Source: Vibrio fluvialis | GTDB taxonomy: Bacteria; Pseudomonadota; Gammaproteobacteria; Enterobacterales; Vibrionaceae | Assembly: GCF_900460245.1 (NCBI RefSeq) | Contig: NZ_UHIP01000001.1 | Coordinates: 930,001 to 994,000 of the forward strand | Reading direction: 5' to 3' | Length of the DNA stretch: 64,000 nucleotides | Part shown: positions 45,244-53,594 of the stretch, piece by piece | Numbering within the stretch: position 1 is the first letter of the stretch | Layout: every line of letters begins with the position of its first letter | Notes under the pieces: generated by a model | What the model was told of the DNA's origin: nothing | What the model saw: the letters and a program-made list of their open reading frames with translations, nothing else | The model's database searches: none | Made by a program: the position numbers and the translations under genes

Positions 45244-46329
45244 ATGAATTTTGCTTGTAGCTATAATCATCACTTTTCCACAGGAAAACTCTATCCTTCA
45301 GACGAAGTTAAACTTATCGAACTTGGTTTCAAGGCTTATCGTAGTTTATTTGTTGAAAATACTCCACCAGAGAAAGTTAAACACACTCCAATATCACTAC
45401 ATATATCAAGATCACCAATAACCGAAAATGAGATATACCAAGATCGTTTCATCAATGAAAAACTAATTGATACACAATATGATAATAGAATTATCAGCCT
45501 TGGTTTTCATTTATGTGGTGATAGAAATGATAATATAGGAAAGCTTGGGTTTTCCTCGCACTATAATCATGATCATGGCAGTGAAGACAATGCGATTCGT
45601 TTTTTGACTAAAGTGCGTCAAGTGACAAAAAAACCGGTATGGTTGGAAAATGCGAATTTTTACTCCTCTTCAGTAAATGAAATCATAACGAATTGGAAGA
45701 GCTTTAATCGTGTAGTTAAAGAGTCCGGATCTGGTGCTATCATCGACCTATCTCATTTAATTATTGACTGTAAGAACAATGATATAAATCCAACTTCCAT
45801 GATTGGCTTCATTGATTGGGACTCCGTTATAGAAATCCACTTATCTGGGATTATCGAGGGTAAAGATGGAGCTTTGCATGATGGTCACGGCACTCAAGTC
45901 CATCCTTCTGTATGGGAATTACTCCGACAGATCTTAAAGTTAAAGTTAGTGGATAAAAATGTCTTTATCAATATAGAGCACAGCGATGATGTTTGGGCGG
46001 AAAAAACAGATCTTTACAAAAGTGATTTCGATATACTTAAAAAACTACTAAGTGAACCACTGAGTGAAATCAGCAAAGCAGAATATGCTCGAGTGTATGC
46101 CGAATCTTATCTAAAAAAGTTATTAAACCAAGAGGTAGAGAATATCAAAGATATATCCGATTTCTTTAATATTACACCCTCAGAGCTTTTGAATGAGTGG
46201 ATGGATTACGTCGTTAGTGTAGATAAGAGAGTTGCACTCTCAATTGACGACATGGATTCACTAATTGAGAAAAATTCAATACACTTTATTCAATCATTTA
46301 CAGATTTCGTAGATTATAAACAACAATGA
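45244..46329 (+). CDS. MNIO-superfamily (DUF692-like) protein of the methanobactin-like operon
   Basis: The 361-residue protein has a TIM-barrel N-terminal part (1-270) with the metal-ligand pattern of multinuclear non-heme iron oxidases: SLHIS, FHLCGDR, WLENANFY, IIDLSHLI, EIHLSGIIEGKDGALHDGHG and NIEHSD. An 85-residue helical C-terminal extension follows, possibly a peptide-binding domain. It is the first of two MNIO paralogues in the operon. An extra gene called mbnX occurs in some published methanobactin operons and may be its counterpart, which I could not check. Its ATG is 14 bases after the hairpin, and its stop overlaps the next start by four bases. Confidence 0.75.
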   Translation: MNFACSYNHHFSTGKLYPSDEVKLIELGFKAYRSLFVENTPPEKVKHTPISLHISRSPITENEIYQDRFINEKLIDTQYDNRIISLGFHLCGDRNDNIGKLGFSSHYNHDHGSEDNAIRFLTKVRQVTKKPVWLENANFYSSSVNEIITNWKSFNRVVKESGSGAIIDLSHLIIDCKNNDINPTSMIGFIDWDSVIEIHLSGIIEGKDGALHDGHGTQVHPSVWELLRQILKLKLVDKNVFINIEHSDDVWAEKTDLYKSDFDILKKLLSEPLSEISKAEYARVYAESYLKKLLNQEVENIKDISDFFNITPSELLNEWMDYVVSVDKRVALSIDDMDSLIEKNSIHFIQSFTDFVDYKQQ

Positions 46330-47114
46330 AAGTAGGCATTAACTGGTCAGGACAAAGAGAACTGACTTGTATAAAAGAATTATTCGAGAATAGAGATATA
46401 GAGTTTGTTGAGTTATTAATAGATAACTTTTTAACGACAGATGTTAACTCAATCAAAGAGATCCTTAAAGGGCGTCCCTGTGCGTTTCATATCATGAACT
46501 CTCAGTTTCTTCACAGAGATGAACTTGAGTTAAAAAACATGGCACAAATAATAAATACCTTAATAGCAGACCTAAAACCTATATATATATCTGATCATAT
46601 CGGTAAGTTCTATCATAACGAGCAAGCACTGCCCCAAATGCTAGAGGTTAACTACGTAAAAGATACTGAGTGGGTCCTAGAAAAACTAACATACTGGTCT
46701 AGTCTTTTACATGGTCAATTATTATTAGAAAACTATCCATCGATAATACCGCAATCCACAACGCAGGTGAGCTTTTTCAAAGAAATCCTGTCTAAAACTC
46801 AATGTGGTCTTCTTTTTGATCTTTCTAACGCATTTATAGCTGAAAAAAATACAGGTCAAAAAAAAGAGGCTTGGCATGAGTTAACCAAAGAATGCCAACA
46901 CTTTCATATCGCAGGTTTTGAAGATGGGCCGGAGGGTGAGTTTTTAGTAGATACACATAATCAATGTATTAACGAGTTAGTACTCGACTACCTTGTGCAA
47001 TTCGCGCGAGAGCATGACATCCAGACTATCTCAGTTGAAAGAGATGACAACTTCAACGCTCGTGAATGGATGAGAGACGTCGATAATGTTAGAGGTTGTC
47101 AAATTCATGGATAA
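46326..47114 (+). CDS. mbnB: Methanobactin biosynthesis iron oxygenase MbnB-like (DUF692)
   Basis: The 262-residue DUF692/MNIO protein shows FVELLIDNF, AFHIMNSQF, YISDHIGKFY, LLLENYPS, LLFDLSNAF, FHIAGFEDGPEGEFLVDTHN and ISVERD. These provide the His, Asp, Glu and Asn residues that hold two or three iron ions in MbnB. With MbnC it would convert the core Cys of the precursor to an oxazolone and thioamide using O2. Length and position (directly before mbnC) fit MbnB better than the longer paralogue upstream. Confidence 0.85.
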   Translation: MKVGINWSGQRELTCIKELFENRDIEFVELLIDNFLTTDVNSIKEILKGRPCAFHIMNSQFLHRDELELKNMAQIINTLIADLKPIYISDHIGKFYHNEQALPQMLEVNYVKDTEWVLEKLTYWSSLLHGQLLLENYPSIIPQSTTQVSFFKEILSKTQCGLLFDLSNAFIAEKNTGQKKEAWHELTKECQHFHIAGFEDGPEGEFLVDTHNQCINELVLDYLVQFAREHDIQTISVERDDNFNAREWMRDVDNVRGCQIHG

Positions 47115-47652
47115 CATCTTAAATTCTGTCGTTGCCCCCTTCTTTAGCGAGCATCTTAACCACAAAGAAGCTTTGTATAGCTCTCTCATCATCGATGCAT
47201 CATCCAACCAAATCTTAAGCGGGTGTCCGAGTTTAAAGGAAAATAAAGTATTATGCTCAGATCACTTGTATGCTGGATTCGTTAATTGGTGCTACGTAAA
47301 TCACAAAAAGATGGACTGGAGACTCTCGCTCTCGTTCTACGATTATCTAATTGATTCAAATGAACTTGTCACTGAGGAAGCGCATAAGGAGCTGATTTTC
47401 TTAGCTTGCTCTCAGTGGACATACAATGACAAGAGCGCCAATCAAACCTTCGTGTTGTGTCACACCTCATTACCTTCATGTGTATTTGGCAGTAATAAGT
47501 CTCTACGAGCCGAAAACTTTCGTGAAGTCTTTTACTTCGAAACCAATCAACTTGACGCGTTTCTAAGAACCAGTCAACGTCAACAGGCTTTTATGTACTG
47601 GATACTTGAAAATGATAACGACTTCCCTACGTCACTAGGAACTTTAATATGA
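47107..47652 (+). CDS. mbnC: Methanobactin biosynthesis partner protein MbnC-like
   Basis: About 181 residues starting at ATG 47107 (MDNILNSVVAPFFSEHLNHK), overlapping the mbnB stop by eight bases; AGAGGT lies upstream. The N-terminal frame extension to 47086 is less likely. MbnC-type proteins form a heterodimer with MbnB and bind the leader peptide. The sequence itself is poorly conserved (several Cys, LCSDHLYAGFVNWCYVNHKK), so the call rests on length, overlap with mbnB and the gene order B-C-M. Confidence 0.75.
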   Translation: MDNILNSVVAPFFSEHLNHKEALYSSLIIDASSNQILSGCPSLKENKVLCSDHLYAGFVNWCYVNHKKMDWRLSLSFYDYLIDSNELVTEEAHKELIFLACSQWTYNDKSANQTFVLCHTSLPSCVFGSNKSLRAENFREVFYFETNQLDAFLRTSQRQQAFMYWILENDNDFPTSLGTLI

Positions 47653-48887
47653 TCGCAACTTTCTTAAAGCGGGCTCTCGTCATCTCAACAACAAGGTTTG
47701 TTGCACTGTCTCTCGCTATGGTCGACATGGTCATGCTAGGGCACACAAACATGATGGCAGTCGAAGATTACACCTTGGCGTCGCAAGTTATACAGGTTTT
47801 CGTCATATTGGCTGTTGTACTAAGCATTGGTATTAATATCGTCATTGGACAGAACAAAGACACAGCTCGTCAAACTGCTCAAGAAATACTTGGTTATTCA
47901 GTCTGCCTGGGTGGTGTTTTACTATTTATCAGCCTTATCGTCGGCCAGTTTTTTGACGCTTCAAACCACGCGACTCAGAGTTATTTTTTACTTTCTGCCA
48001 GTATTTTCCCTTTAGCTATCTATATCGGGGTATGCAATATACTAGAAACACAAGGTTTAGAAAAAAAAGTACTCGGTGTTACGATTGCTAGCGCAATAGC
48101 AAATGTTGTTTTTAACTATATCGCGATATCCAACATAGAAAATGCTTCTGTAGCTGTATCGATGTCAACTCTGGCTATACGTATTTTAATCTTGGTACCA
48201 GTTATATATTTAGGCCTAAAACATGCCCTCATTGCTCAACCAAAAATCAACAAGGAAAAGATTGGAATGCTGGTTAATTTTGGCCGCACAGAAGCATTAA
48301 CTAGTGTCTTCTTCACCGGTGGCATTTCAATTCTAGTGCTCACATTTTCCAATCTTTACAGCCAAGAGCAAACGGCTTACCTCGGCTTCGCTCTTAACTT
48401 TATGAACAGCTTTTCTGTACTCTACGTTGGGTTGGTAATATCTCTATCCATTTCGTTGTCTCAAATGGATAAAACTGATGATGAACCATACTCGATGCTC
48501 ACACTTACGCTAAGTTATATTCTCGTGAGTGCATTAGGGCTGGTCGTGCTTGCAGACACTATCTCTCAGATATACACGCCCAATGCGACAAATGAGTTGG
48601 TAGAAGCATTAAAGCTCTCAGTTGCTGTGATCGCGATTGATGGCATTGCCCTAGTGTTTATTTCTTGGTTAAGAGTCAGGGGCTTTTCTCAACTCCCACC
48701 GCTATTTAGACTCGCGATGATCTTTATTGGTTTACCTGGGGCTTTATTTATCACCACTTTCGATCATCCCGTTCTTAATGTGGTCTTTTTTATGGGGCTC
48801 GGCAACCTAATCGCGGCTTTGGCCTCAATGCTCTACTTTATGTTTCGTATCAAACATAAATCTGGAACTCTCTTAAGAGCCCAATAG
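47649..48887 (+). CDS. mbnM: MATE-family exporter, MbnM-like
   Basis: A 412-residue polytopic protein with twelve predicted membrane segments and the MATE pattern (LSLAMVDMVMLGHTNMMAVE near the N-terminus; GLEKKVLGVTIASAIANVVF midway). MATE exporters named MbnM export apo-methanobactin in known operons. The ATG overlaps the mbnC stop (ATGA). It is the last gene of the operon; no TonB-dependent importer, MbnT or MbnP/H homologue follows. Confidence 0.83.
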   Translation: MIATFLKRALVISTTRFVALSLAMVDMVMLGHTNMMAVEDYTLASQVIQVFVILAVVLSIGINIVIGQNKDTARQTAQEILGYSVCLGGVLLFISLIVGQFFDASNHATQSYFLLSASIFPLAIYIGVCNILETQGLEKKVLGVTIASAIANVVFNYIAISNIENASVAVSMSTLAIRILILVPVIYLGLKHALIAQPKINKEKIGMLVNFGRTEALTSVFFTGGISILVLTFSNLYSQEQTAYLGFALNFMNSFSVLYVGLVISLSISLSQMDKTDDEPYSMLTLTLSYILVSALGLVVLADTISQIYTPNATNELVEALKLSVAVIAIDGIALVFISWLRVRGFSQLPPLFRLAMIFIGLPGALFITTFDHPVLNVVFFMGLGNLIAALASMLYFMFRIKHKSGTLLRAQ

Positions 48888-48919
48888 CCAGAAATCATCA
48901 GAAAGTTTATCGGTATATT

Positions 48920-49013
48920 ATTTAACAAGTGATTATATCTAACATCGTAAATTAACTCGGATGAAAAATTGCTGCTGCACATATTTTTCGTCCGGTTATT
49001 TGGGGCGTTAATC
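48920..49013. repeat. Possible integron attC site downstream of the mbn-like operon
   Basis: The segment starts with ATTTAAC (fits the inverse core RYYYAAC) and ends with GCGTTAATC. Its centre is an 11-of-12 palindrome CGGATGAAAAAT / ATTTTTCGTCCG. Length 94 bp is within the attC range. The core site after G-TT does not fit RRRY, and the inner hairpin could instead be the terminator of the mbn-like operon. Confidence 0.45.
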
Positions 49014-49462
49014 CATAAAATCTAAATCCTATCAATTAGGCTTGAAAGTCTAACTTGGAATCGTCCAGAACCTTCACAGTTGGCACTTCATAACACAGAA
49101 GTGCCCCAAAAAGAGTTAACTCGTTGTTTGTGGCGCAGTCAAACGCATACTTTCTTGCCTACAAATTGTCATCCATTTAACACAAATATTGCCATTCTCT
49201 TTGCAATGCCTAAAAGCTGGGCACGTATACAGTCATATTGAAATCAAGACGATTTCTATCCCAACTTCGTGCGCGTTTTCACATTCCGATATGAATAAAT
49301 GTTCTTAAAGTCATACAATTATAAAACCTATGGGTTAGATAATAGGTTTGGGAAACGCGCATGCGCGTTTTTCCAGATGGTGAATTTAGCAAAATTCTGA
49401 TAAGTTCATTATATACAAGTAGTTAACTGTGCACGTTTTTACTGGTCTAATGAGATAAGCGC

Positions 49463-49759
49463 ATGCGCAATAATAAAACGTTAAGTTTCTCTATGAAATG
49501 TACAAATTGCCACAAGCTGAAGCCTTTTGAATGTGGTGGCTTTCCCACACATGATGATTTCTTGAGGGCTCAAGCAAAAATTGAAGAAATGAAGGCATCT
49601 GGTGAACTTAAGTCGTTGAATTTATATGACTTCCAGTGCGCGGCATGTCCTGCTCGTTGGGAGTTGGCGTATCCTGATAATGCATATAGGGGTTTTTTAA
49701 GGGTGGTTTCGGAGAGAGCGCAAAAAATTGAATCGCTCCGAAAGAAATATAAAACTTAA
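49463..49759 (+). CDS. Integron cassette protein with zinc-ribbon-like Cys pairs
   Basis: A 98-residue protein (from ATG 49463) with KCTNCHKL and FQCAACPARWEL, two CxxC pairs that suggest a zinc ribbon, and an aromatic C-terminal part. No specific family recognised. Its stop codon TAA lies inside the inverse core ACTTAAC of the attC at 49754, as is usual for integron cassettes. No integrase gene is in the window. The start codon lies inside a GCGCATGCGC palindrome. Confidence 0.72.
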   Translation: MRNNKTLSFSMKCTNCHKLKPFECGGFPTHDDFLRAQAKIEEMKASGELKSLNLYDFQCAACPARWELAYPDNAYRGFLRVVSERAQKIESLRKKYKT

Positions 49760-49889
49760 CAAGCGGCTGTAGTCGATATGCAAAAAGGCGTATTTCTGGG
49801 GCGGCCTTTCCGTTGTTTGCTTTTGTGCTTATAGCTACGCTAGCACAACACAAACAACTCCAAGTCCGCCGCTAAGCCGGGCGTTACCC
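49754..49889 (+). repeat. Integron attC recombination site
   Basis: The site runs from ACTTAAC (inverse core, fits RYYYAAC) to GCGTTACCC. AGCGGC near the left edge pairs with GCCGCT near the right, and the centre has GTTGTTTG...GTGCT / AGCAC...CAAACAAC. The right edge CGCTAAGCCGGGCGTTA closely resembles the end of the Vibrio cholerae repeat (VCR). Length 136 bp is at the long end for VCR-like sites. The base pattern after GTT is off consensus, as expected when a cassette has entered a secondary site. Confidence 0.8.
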
Positions 49890-50257
49890 CATAGAAATCT
49901 CTATCCGAAATTCTTCTGATAATGCCGACGCCCTAACTTGGATATGTCCAAAACGCGTTTAGAGAGCAGAAAATCACCATGAGATTAATTTATGCAACAA
50001 GCTGCTACACAATTGCAAAACACGTTGTTTGGTAGATCATCTCTGCCCCTTTTTCTCAATGCTAATACCCATTATTAGGCTGTTAATTGAGCTTTCAATA
50101 CAGAGCTAATACGAAGACGCGCAGGGTACTATGCTCACTTTATCCCAATACTGTACATCCACTAATTTGGATAATGTTAAGCAGGTTGTATGACTATGCA
50201 GCTACAAACTGAACAAGAAGCACCTGTTTGGGGCAGATGCTTTCTGTATGACAGTCG
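49890..50257. other. Intergenic stretch, no gene supported
   Basis: About 370 bp between the attC site and the end of the minus-strand reductase gene. A short dyad TTGGA-TATG-TCCAA (49929-49942), preceded by CCTAAC, is similar to TTGGA-ATCG-TCCAG on the other side of the cassette near 49055. Otherwise nothing is recognised. Confidence 0.4.
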
Positions 50258-50851
50258 CTACATTCCATAGCGAAACGTTTTACCTATATTGACCATATCA
50301 CGATGTACAGGAGCTAATGCGCTGGCGTAAGCAGCAAGCAGCTTCATGGTATATTCGCTGCGAGCATGCAGATGCTGGTCGGTACATTTATGTTCTGCTG
50401 TCAGAATCTCTTCGCAGTCACGAAAAATAAGATGATCCGGCAGAAAACACGCATGATTGTTTTTGTTACCCGTCATGCGTAATTCACTGATCGGATAGAC
50501 ACCATTCACGCTGGCTGAAACGCTCACCAGCAGAGCGGCTTTGTGCGCTAATTCTTCGTCGGTAGTCAGCATCAAAAAGTTCTTCAATGCAGGCGTCGCC
50601 ATGCCGTGCCATTCAGGGGTAATAAAAATAAATGCATCCGATCGCTGAAGAATTTCAGCAACTGGTTTCCATTGTTGCCATTCTTCACTGTCCTGCCATA
50701 CCCCCTCATTCCACAGCGGTAGATCCAATTGGTGTAAGTCGAGAACAGTTGCCTCGTCAAAATGGGGCTCAGCCAGTGTTTGTAGGTAATAGGCGACATT
50801 TAGGCTTTGAGAATGCGCTCTTTGACTTCCTGATACGATAGTAATGTTCAT
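50258..50851 (-). CDS. NAD(P)H-dependent FMN reductase family protein
   Basis: The 197-residue flavodoxin-fold protein has the N-terminal phosphate loop ITIVSGSQRAHSQSLNVAYY and the flavin-contact motif FITPEWHGMATPALKNFLML of NADPH-dependent FMN or azo/quinone reductases. It lies one base after the EamA gene on the same strand and shares its promoter, which faces a MarR regulator. Substrate unknown. Confidence 0.85.
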   Translation of the reverse strand: MNITIVSGSQRAHSQSLNVAYYLQTLAEPHFDEATVLDLHQLDLPLWNEGVWQDSEEWQQWKPVAEILQRSDAFIFITPEWHGMATPALKNFLMLTTDEELAHKAALLVSVSASVNGVYPISELRMTGNKNNHACFLPDHLIFRDCEEILTAEHKCTDQHLHARSEYTMKLLAAYASALAPVHRDMVNIGKTFRYGM

Positions 50852-50852
50852 A

Positions 50853-51758
50853 TTAATTCCTTTTTACGGTCTGAAGTTGTAGTCGATGATCGGTTTGTGC
50901 GGATGAGCGAGGCGTAGCCAGCACAATTGAAAACAAAATGGCTAACGCTCCAAGTAATTGGGGCCAAGTCAGGGTTTGATTTAGGACTAGATATCCAAGA
51001 AAACAGGCAGAAACACTGCTTAGAAAACCGAGAAAAGAGACGGTCACAGGAGGCAGTTTTTCGATTCCGCGAAACCAGAGAAAGTAACCCAAAATGGCAC
51101 CAATCAAGCTCAAATATCCATAGCCTAGGTAATTGATAGACGTAAGTTGGGTTGGAATGCCTTCCAGCCAAAGCGAGACAGGCAACAAAATGATGCCGCC
51201 AAATAACAGCTGCCAACCTGTAAATCCGATCATTGTCATGCCCGTTGGACGTCCCCATTTTTTTGTCAGTACCACACCTAAAGCCATGCTCAGCGTTCCG
51301 AGTATGGCGGTCAACATACCTTCGATATTGAGTTCGGCTGAACTGTTAAGCACCAGCAGACCTACGCCGAGAATTCCTAATCCACTGGCGATCAGTTGTT
51401 GTGAAGAGAAGTTGGCACTCAAAAGGTACCAACTCATGATCATGACAATCAGCGGCTGGATAGACATCACCATCGATGCCATGCCTCCCGGTAGGTAGGT
51501 TGCCGCGAAAAATAAGCAGTAGAAAAATAGCCCGATGTTCAGAAAACCTAGCACTGCCATACGAAGCCACCACAATCCAGTTGGCCACGCTCGGCTAATA
51601 AGTACCAGCAATACACCAGCTGGCAGCGAACGAATTGTTGAAGCAATAAGCGGACTTTCTGGTGGCAGCGCTTCCGTTGTCACTATATAGGTACTGCCCC
51701 AGACAATAGGTGCAATTGCGGTTAACGCTATTGTTTTAATTTGCTGAATCCTGTTCAT
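50853..51758 (-). CDS. EamA/DMT-family transporter
   Basis: A 301-residue protein with ten membrane segments and two EamA halves (IVWGSTYIVTTEALPPESPL; GFTGWQLLFGGIILLPVSLW). Members export amino acids, drugs or metabolites. It is the first gene of a two-gene operon with the flavin reductase and is divergent from a MarR-type regulator, the common layout of inducible efflux units. Two matching palindromic operators sit in the divergent promoter region. Confidence 0.87.
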   Translation of the reverse strand: MNRIQQIKTIALTAIAPIVWGSTYIVTTEALPPESPLIASTIRSLPAGVLLVLISRAWPTGLWWLRMAVLGFLNIGLFFYCLFFAATYLPGGMASMVMSIQPLIVMIMSWYLLSANFSSQQLIASGLGILGVGLLVLNSSAELNIEGMLTAILGTLSMALGVVLTKKWGRPTGMTMIGFTGWQLLFGGIILLPVSLWLEGIPTQLTSINYLGYGYLSLIGAILGYFLWFRGIEKLPPVTVSFLGFLSSVSACFLGYLVLNQTLTWPQLLGALAILFSIVLATPRSSAQTDHRLQLQTVKRN

Positions 51759-51792
51759 AACTCACCTTGACTGAATCGTTAATCATCCCCAA

Positions 51793-51872
51793 AAGTATCT
51801 CTTAAAAAAGATACTTTTTAGAAAGTAATGGAGTTATGATTTTTTATCAAGTATCTTTTTTGAAAGATATTT
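51793..51872. promoter_or_regulatory. Two inverted copies of a 24-bp operator between eamA and marR
   Basis: One site (51793-51816, read on the minus strand) and a second (51849-51872, plus strand) share the pattern AAGTATCTTTTTT followed by RARAGATAYTT, itself a near palindrome with GTATCT/AGATAY arms. One copy serves each divergent promoter; the centres are 56 bp apart. They are the likely binding sites of the adjacent MarR protein. Confidence 0.78.
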
Positions 51873-51887
51873 ATTGGAGAGATAAAC

Positions 51888-52370
51888 ATGTCATCAGACA
51901 CAGTCGATAAAATTCTTGCTCAATGGCTCGCTGTCAGGCCGGATCTGGATTGCTCAGCTATGGGGGTTGTCGGGCGATTGCGTCGAACCAGTGCTGTATG
52001 GAAGAAGAAGTTGGATTCGGTTTTTCAAGAGTACGGGCTGAGCAGCATTGAGTTTGATATTTTGGCCACCATGCGCCGCAGTGATACTGCAGTCACTCCT
52101 ACTGAGTTGTATCAGACTCTGATGCTTTCCTCTGGAGCGGTCAGTACGCGTATTGAACACTTGGTGAAAAGTGGCTTTGTCCAACGTATTGCCAGTGAAG
52201 AGGACAGACGCAGCTGTAAAGTTATTCTGACTCAAAAGGGGATTGAGTTGGTGGACACTACACTGAATGCACACGTTGCCAATATGGATAATATGCTGAG
52301 CGTACTTAGTAGCCAAGAACAAGAACAGTTGGCAAATTTGTTAAGAAAGATACTGTTAGCAGAGCAATGA
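51888..52370 (+). CDS. MarR-family transcriptional regulator
   Basis: The 160-residue protein has the MarR winged helix (TPTELYQTLMLSSGAVSTRI, EHLVKSGFVQRIASEEDRRS) and flanking dimerisation helices. The DR motif of the wing (EEDRRSCKVILT) is intact. GGAGAG lies upstream of the ATG. It probably represses itself and the divergent eamA-reductase operon through the two palindromes between them, with release by an aromatic or oxidising effector. Confidence 0.9.
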   Translation: MSSDTVDKILAQWLAVRPDLDCSAMGVVGRLRRTSAVWKKKLDSVFQEYGLSSIEFDILATMRRSDTAVTPTELYQTLMLSSGAVSTRIEHLVKSGFVQRIASEEDRRSCKVILTQKGIELVDTTLNAHVANMDNMLSVLSSQEQEQLANLLRKILLAEQ

Positions 52371-52795
52371 CGAACAGTTGCTTCAATATTCCTTTATTCA
52401 TTCACTGGCTGTTAATGCCGGTTTGCGATACTAAAAAACTATTCGAAACGATGTGAGTTAAGCTGAAGGTCTGGTAAGGTTCTGTCCAAACTCTAACTAA
52501 AATGTGGCGATCAGGTCAGTGGCTGGTCATATCCACTTGGTCGAAATTCGTCCTGATTCTGGAAACTTACCATGTTTAACGGGCTCAAAATTCGCAATTA
52601 AACGGTCATTTATCCCAATTTACGCAATTGGCCGACTTTTATTGAACGTCGCCCTTGCTCATTTGCGAAATCTAACCAATGATTAGTCGTGATGCTTTCT
52701 ACTATACTTCGTAGAGCGTTGATAACTCGGGCTATTCTTGCCGATATGGCGGCTCGAATTGCTGTTTATTTAGTCCCCAGATGAAGATTGGAAAA
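52371..52795. other. Intergenic region upstream of the cold-shock gene
   Basis: About 425 bp. It should contain the promoter and long 5' leader typical of cold-shock genes. A 60-codon open frame (52504-52686) lacks a ribosome-binding site and recognisable product. No cold-box motif could be assigned with confidence. Confidence 0.45.
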
Positions 52796-52999
52796 ATGAG
52801 TACAGGTAAAGTTAAGTGGTTTAATAGTGACAAAGGTTTTGGTTTCATTACACCGGATGACGGTAGCAAAGACCTATTTGTTCATCATTCGGAAATCAAG
52901 ATGGAAGGCTATAAATCACTGAGTGATGGCCAAAAAGTAGAATTTGAAGTTGGCAAAGGCCAGAAAGGACCGTGTGCCACTAACGTTAAGCCTTTATAA
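52796..52999 (+). CDS. CspA-family cold-shock protein
   Basis: A 67-residue single cold-shock domain starting [20 protein letters not shown] and containing DLFVHHSEI, the RNP1 and RNP2 RNA-binding motifs. These act as RNA chaperones. I start at ATG 52796, the family-typical start; an ATG at 52781 would add five residues. A strong terminator follows. Confidence 0.93.
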   Translation: MSTGKVKWFNSDKGFGFITPDDGSKDLFVHHSEIKMEGYKSLSDGQKVEFEVGKGQKGPCATNVKPL

Positions 53000-53024
53000 T
53001 CTTGTAAAGGATGAACATTTTCAG

Positions 53025-53064
53025 CAGCAGACCCAGCAGCTTGGCTCTTGGGTCTGCTGTTTTT
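53025..53064 (+). terminator. Terminator of the cold-shock gene
   Basis: An 11-bp stem CAGCAGACCCA / TGGGTCTGCTG with a 13-nt loop and TTTTT, 26 bases after the stop codon. Confidence 0.9.
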
Positions 53065-53146
53065 CAACTTACGCTATGACATCTTACGATGTGTTTGCGG
53101 CGTAAACCGATTCATCGTTTTCGATGATATAAAAATTTAAAGACCC

Positions 53147-53584
53147 CTAGCGCGCCGGTCGAGCGTCCTTCAACAAACACCATTCCCTTCGAATAACACT
53201 CAGTATTGAGACAACAATCATTCCACCGATCACGGTGAGGTGTTCCTCTGATTCTAGCTTGGCGTTGAGTGCTTCAATACCGCTCATATTCCAAAAATCG
53301 TGAACCAGGATAATTGTCAGGAACGTGAACACACTCAGCATTCCTGCGCCTAGCCATACATACCGGTCAAATAGGATGAAGAGGCAGCCAATCAGTTCTA
53401 CCACGATTGTCAGTAGGGCGTAGAGCGTTTCGGGATGAAATCCAAATCCAGCCATCATCGCCTTGGTACCGTTAAAGTTGACGATAAAGCCAGCTGCGTC
53501 ATACCAAAAGACAAAAGTGACGAGCAATCGAGAGAAAAGCCAAAGTGGGTCAGATATCAGTAAGTTTCGAATGACGTTATTCAT
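53147..53584 (-). CDS. DoxX-family membrane protein
   Basis: The 145-residue protein from ATG 53584 (MNNVIRNLLISDPLWLFSRL) has four membrane helices and the DoxX-type AGFGFHPETLYALLTIVVEL segment. The longer frame to 53713 overlaps the upstream gene and is less likely. DoxX proteins are linked to membrane redox and oxidative-stress responses. It is the last gene of a four-gene operon: FMN reductase, XapX, DUF1275, DoxX. Confidence 0.8.
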   Translation of the reverse strand: MNNVIRNLLISDPLWLFSRLLVTFVFWYDAAGFIVNFNGTKAMMAGFGFHPETLYALLTIVVELIGCLFILFDRYVWLGAGMLSVFTFLTIILVHDFWNMSGIEALNAKLESEEHLTVIGGMIVVSILSVIRREWCLLKDARPAR

Positions 53585-53594
53585 ACATACCTTC

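Noticed and set aside
52504..52686. A 60-codon frame upstream of the cold-shock gene
   Set aside because: No ribosome-binding site, no family resemblance, and it lies where a long cold-shock leader is expected.
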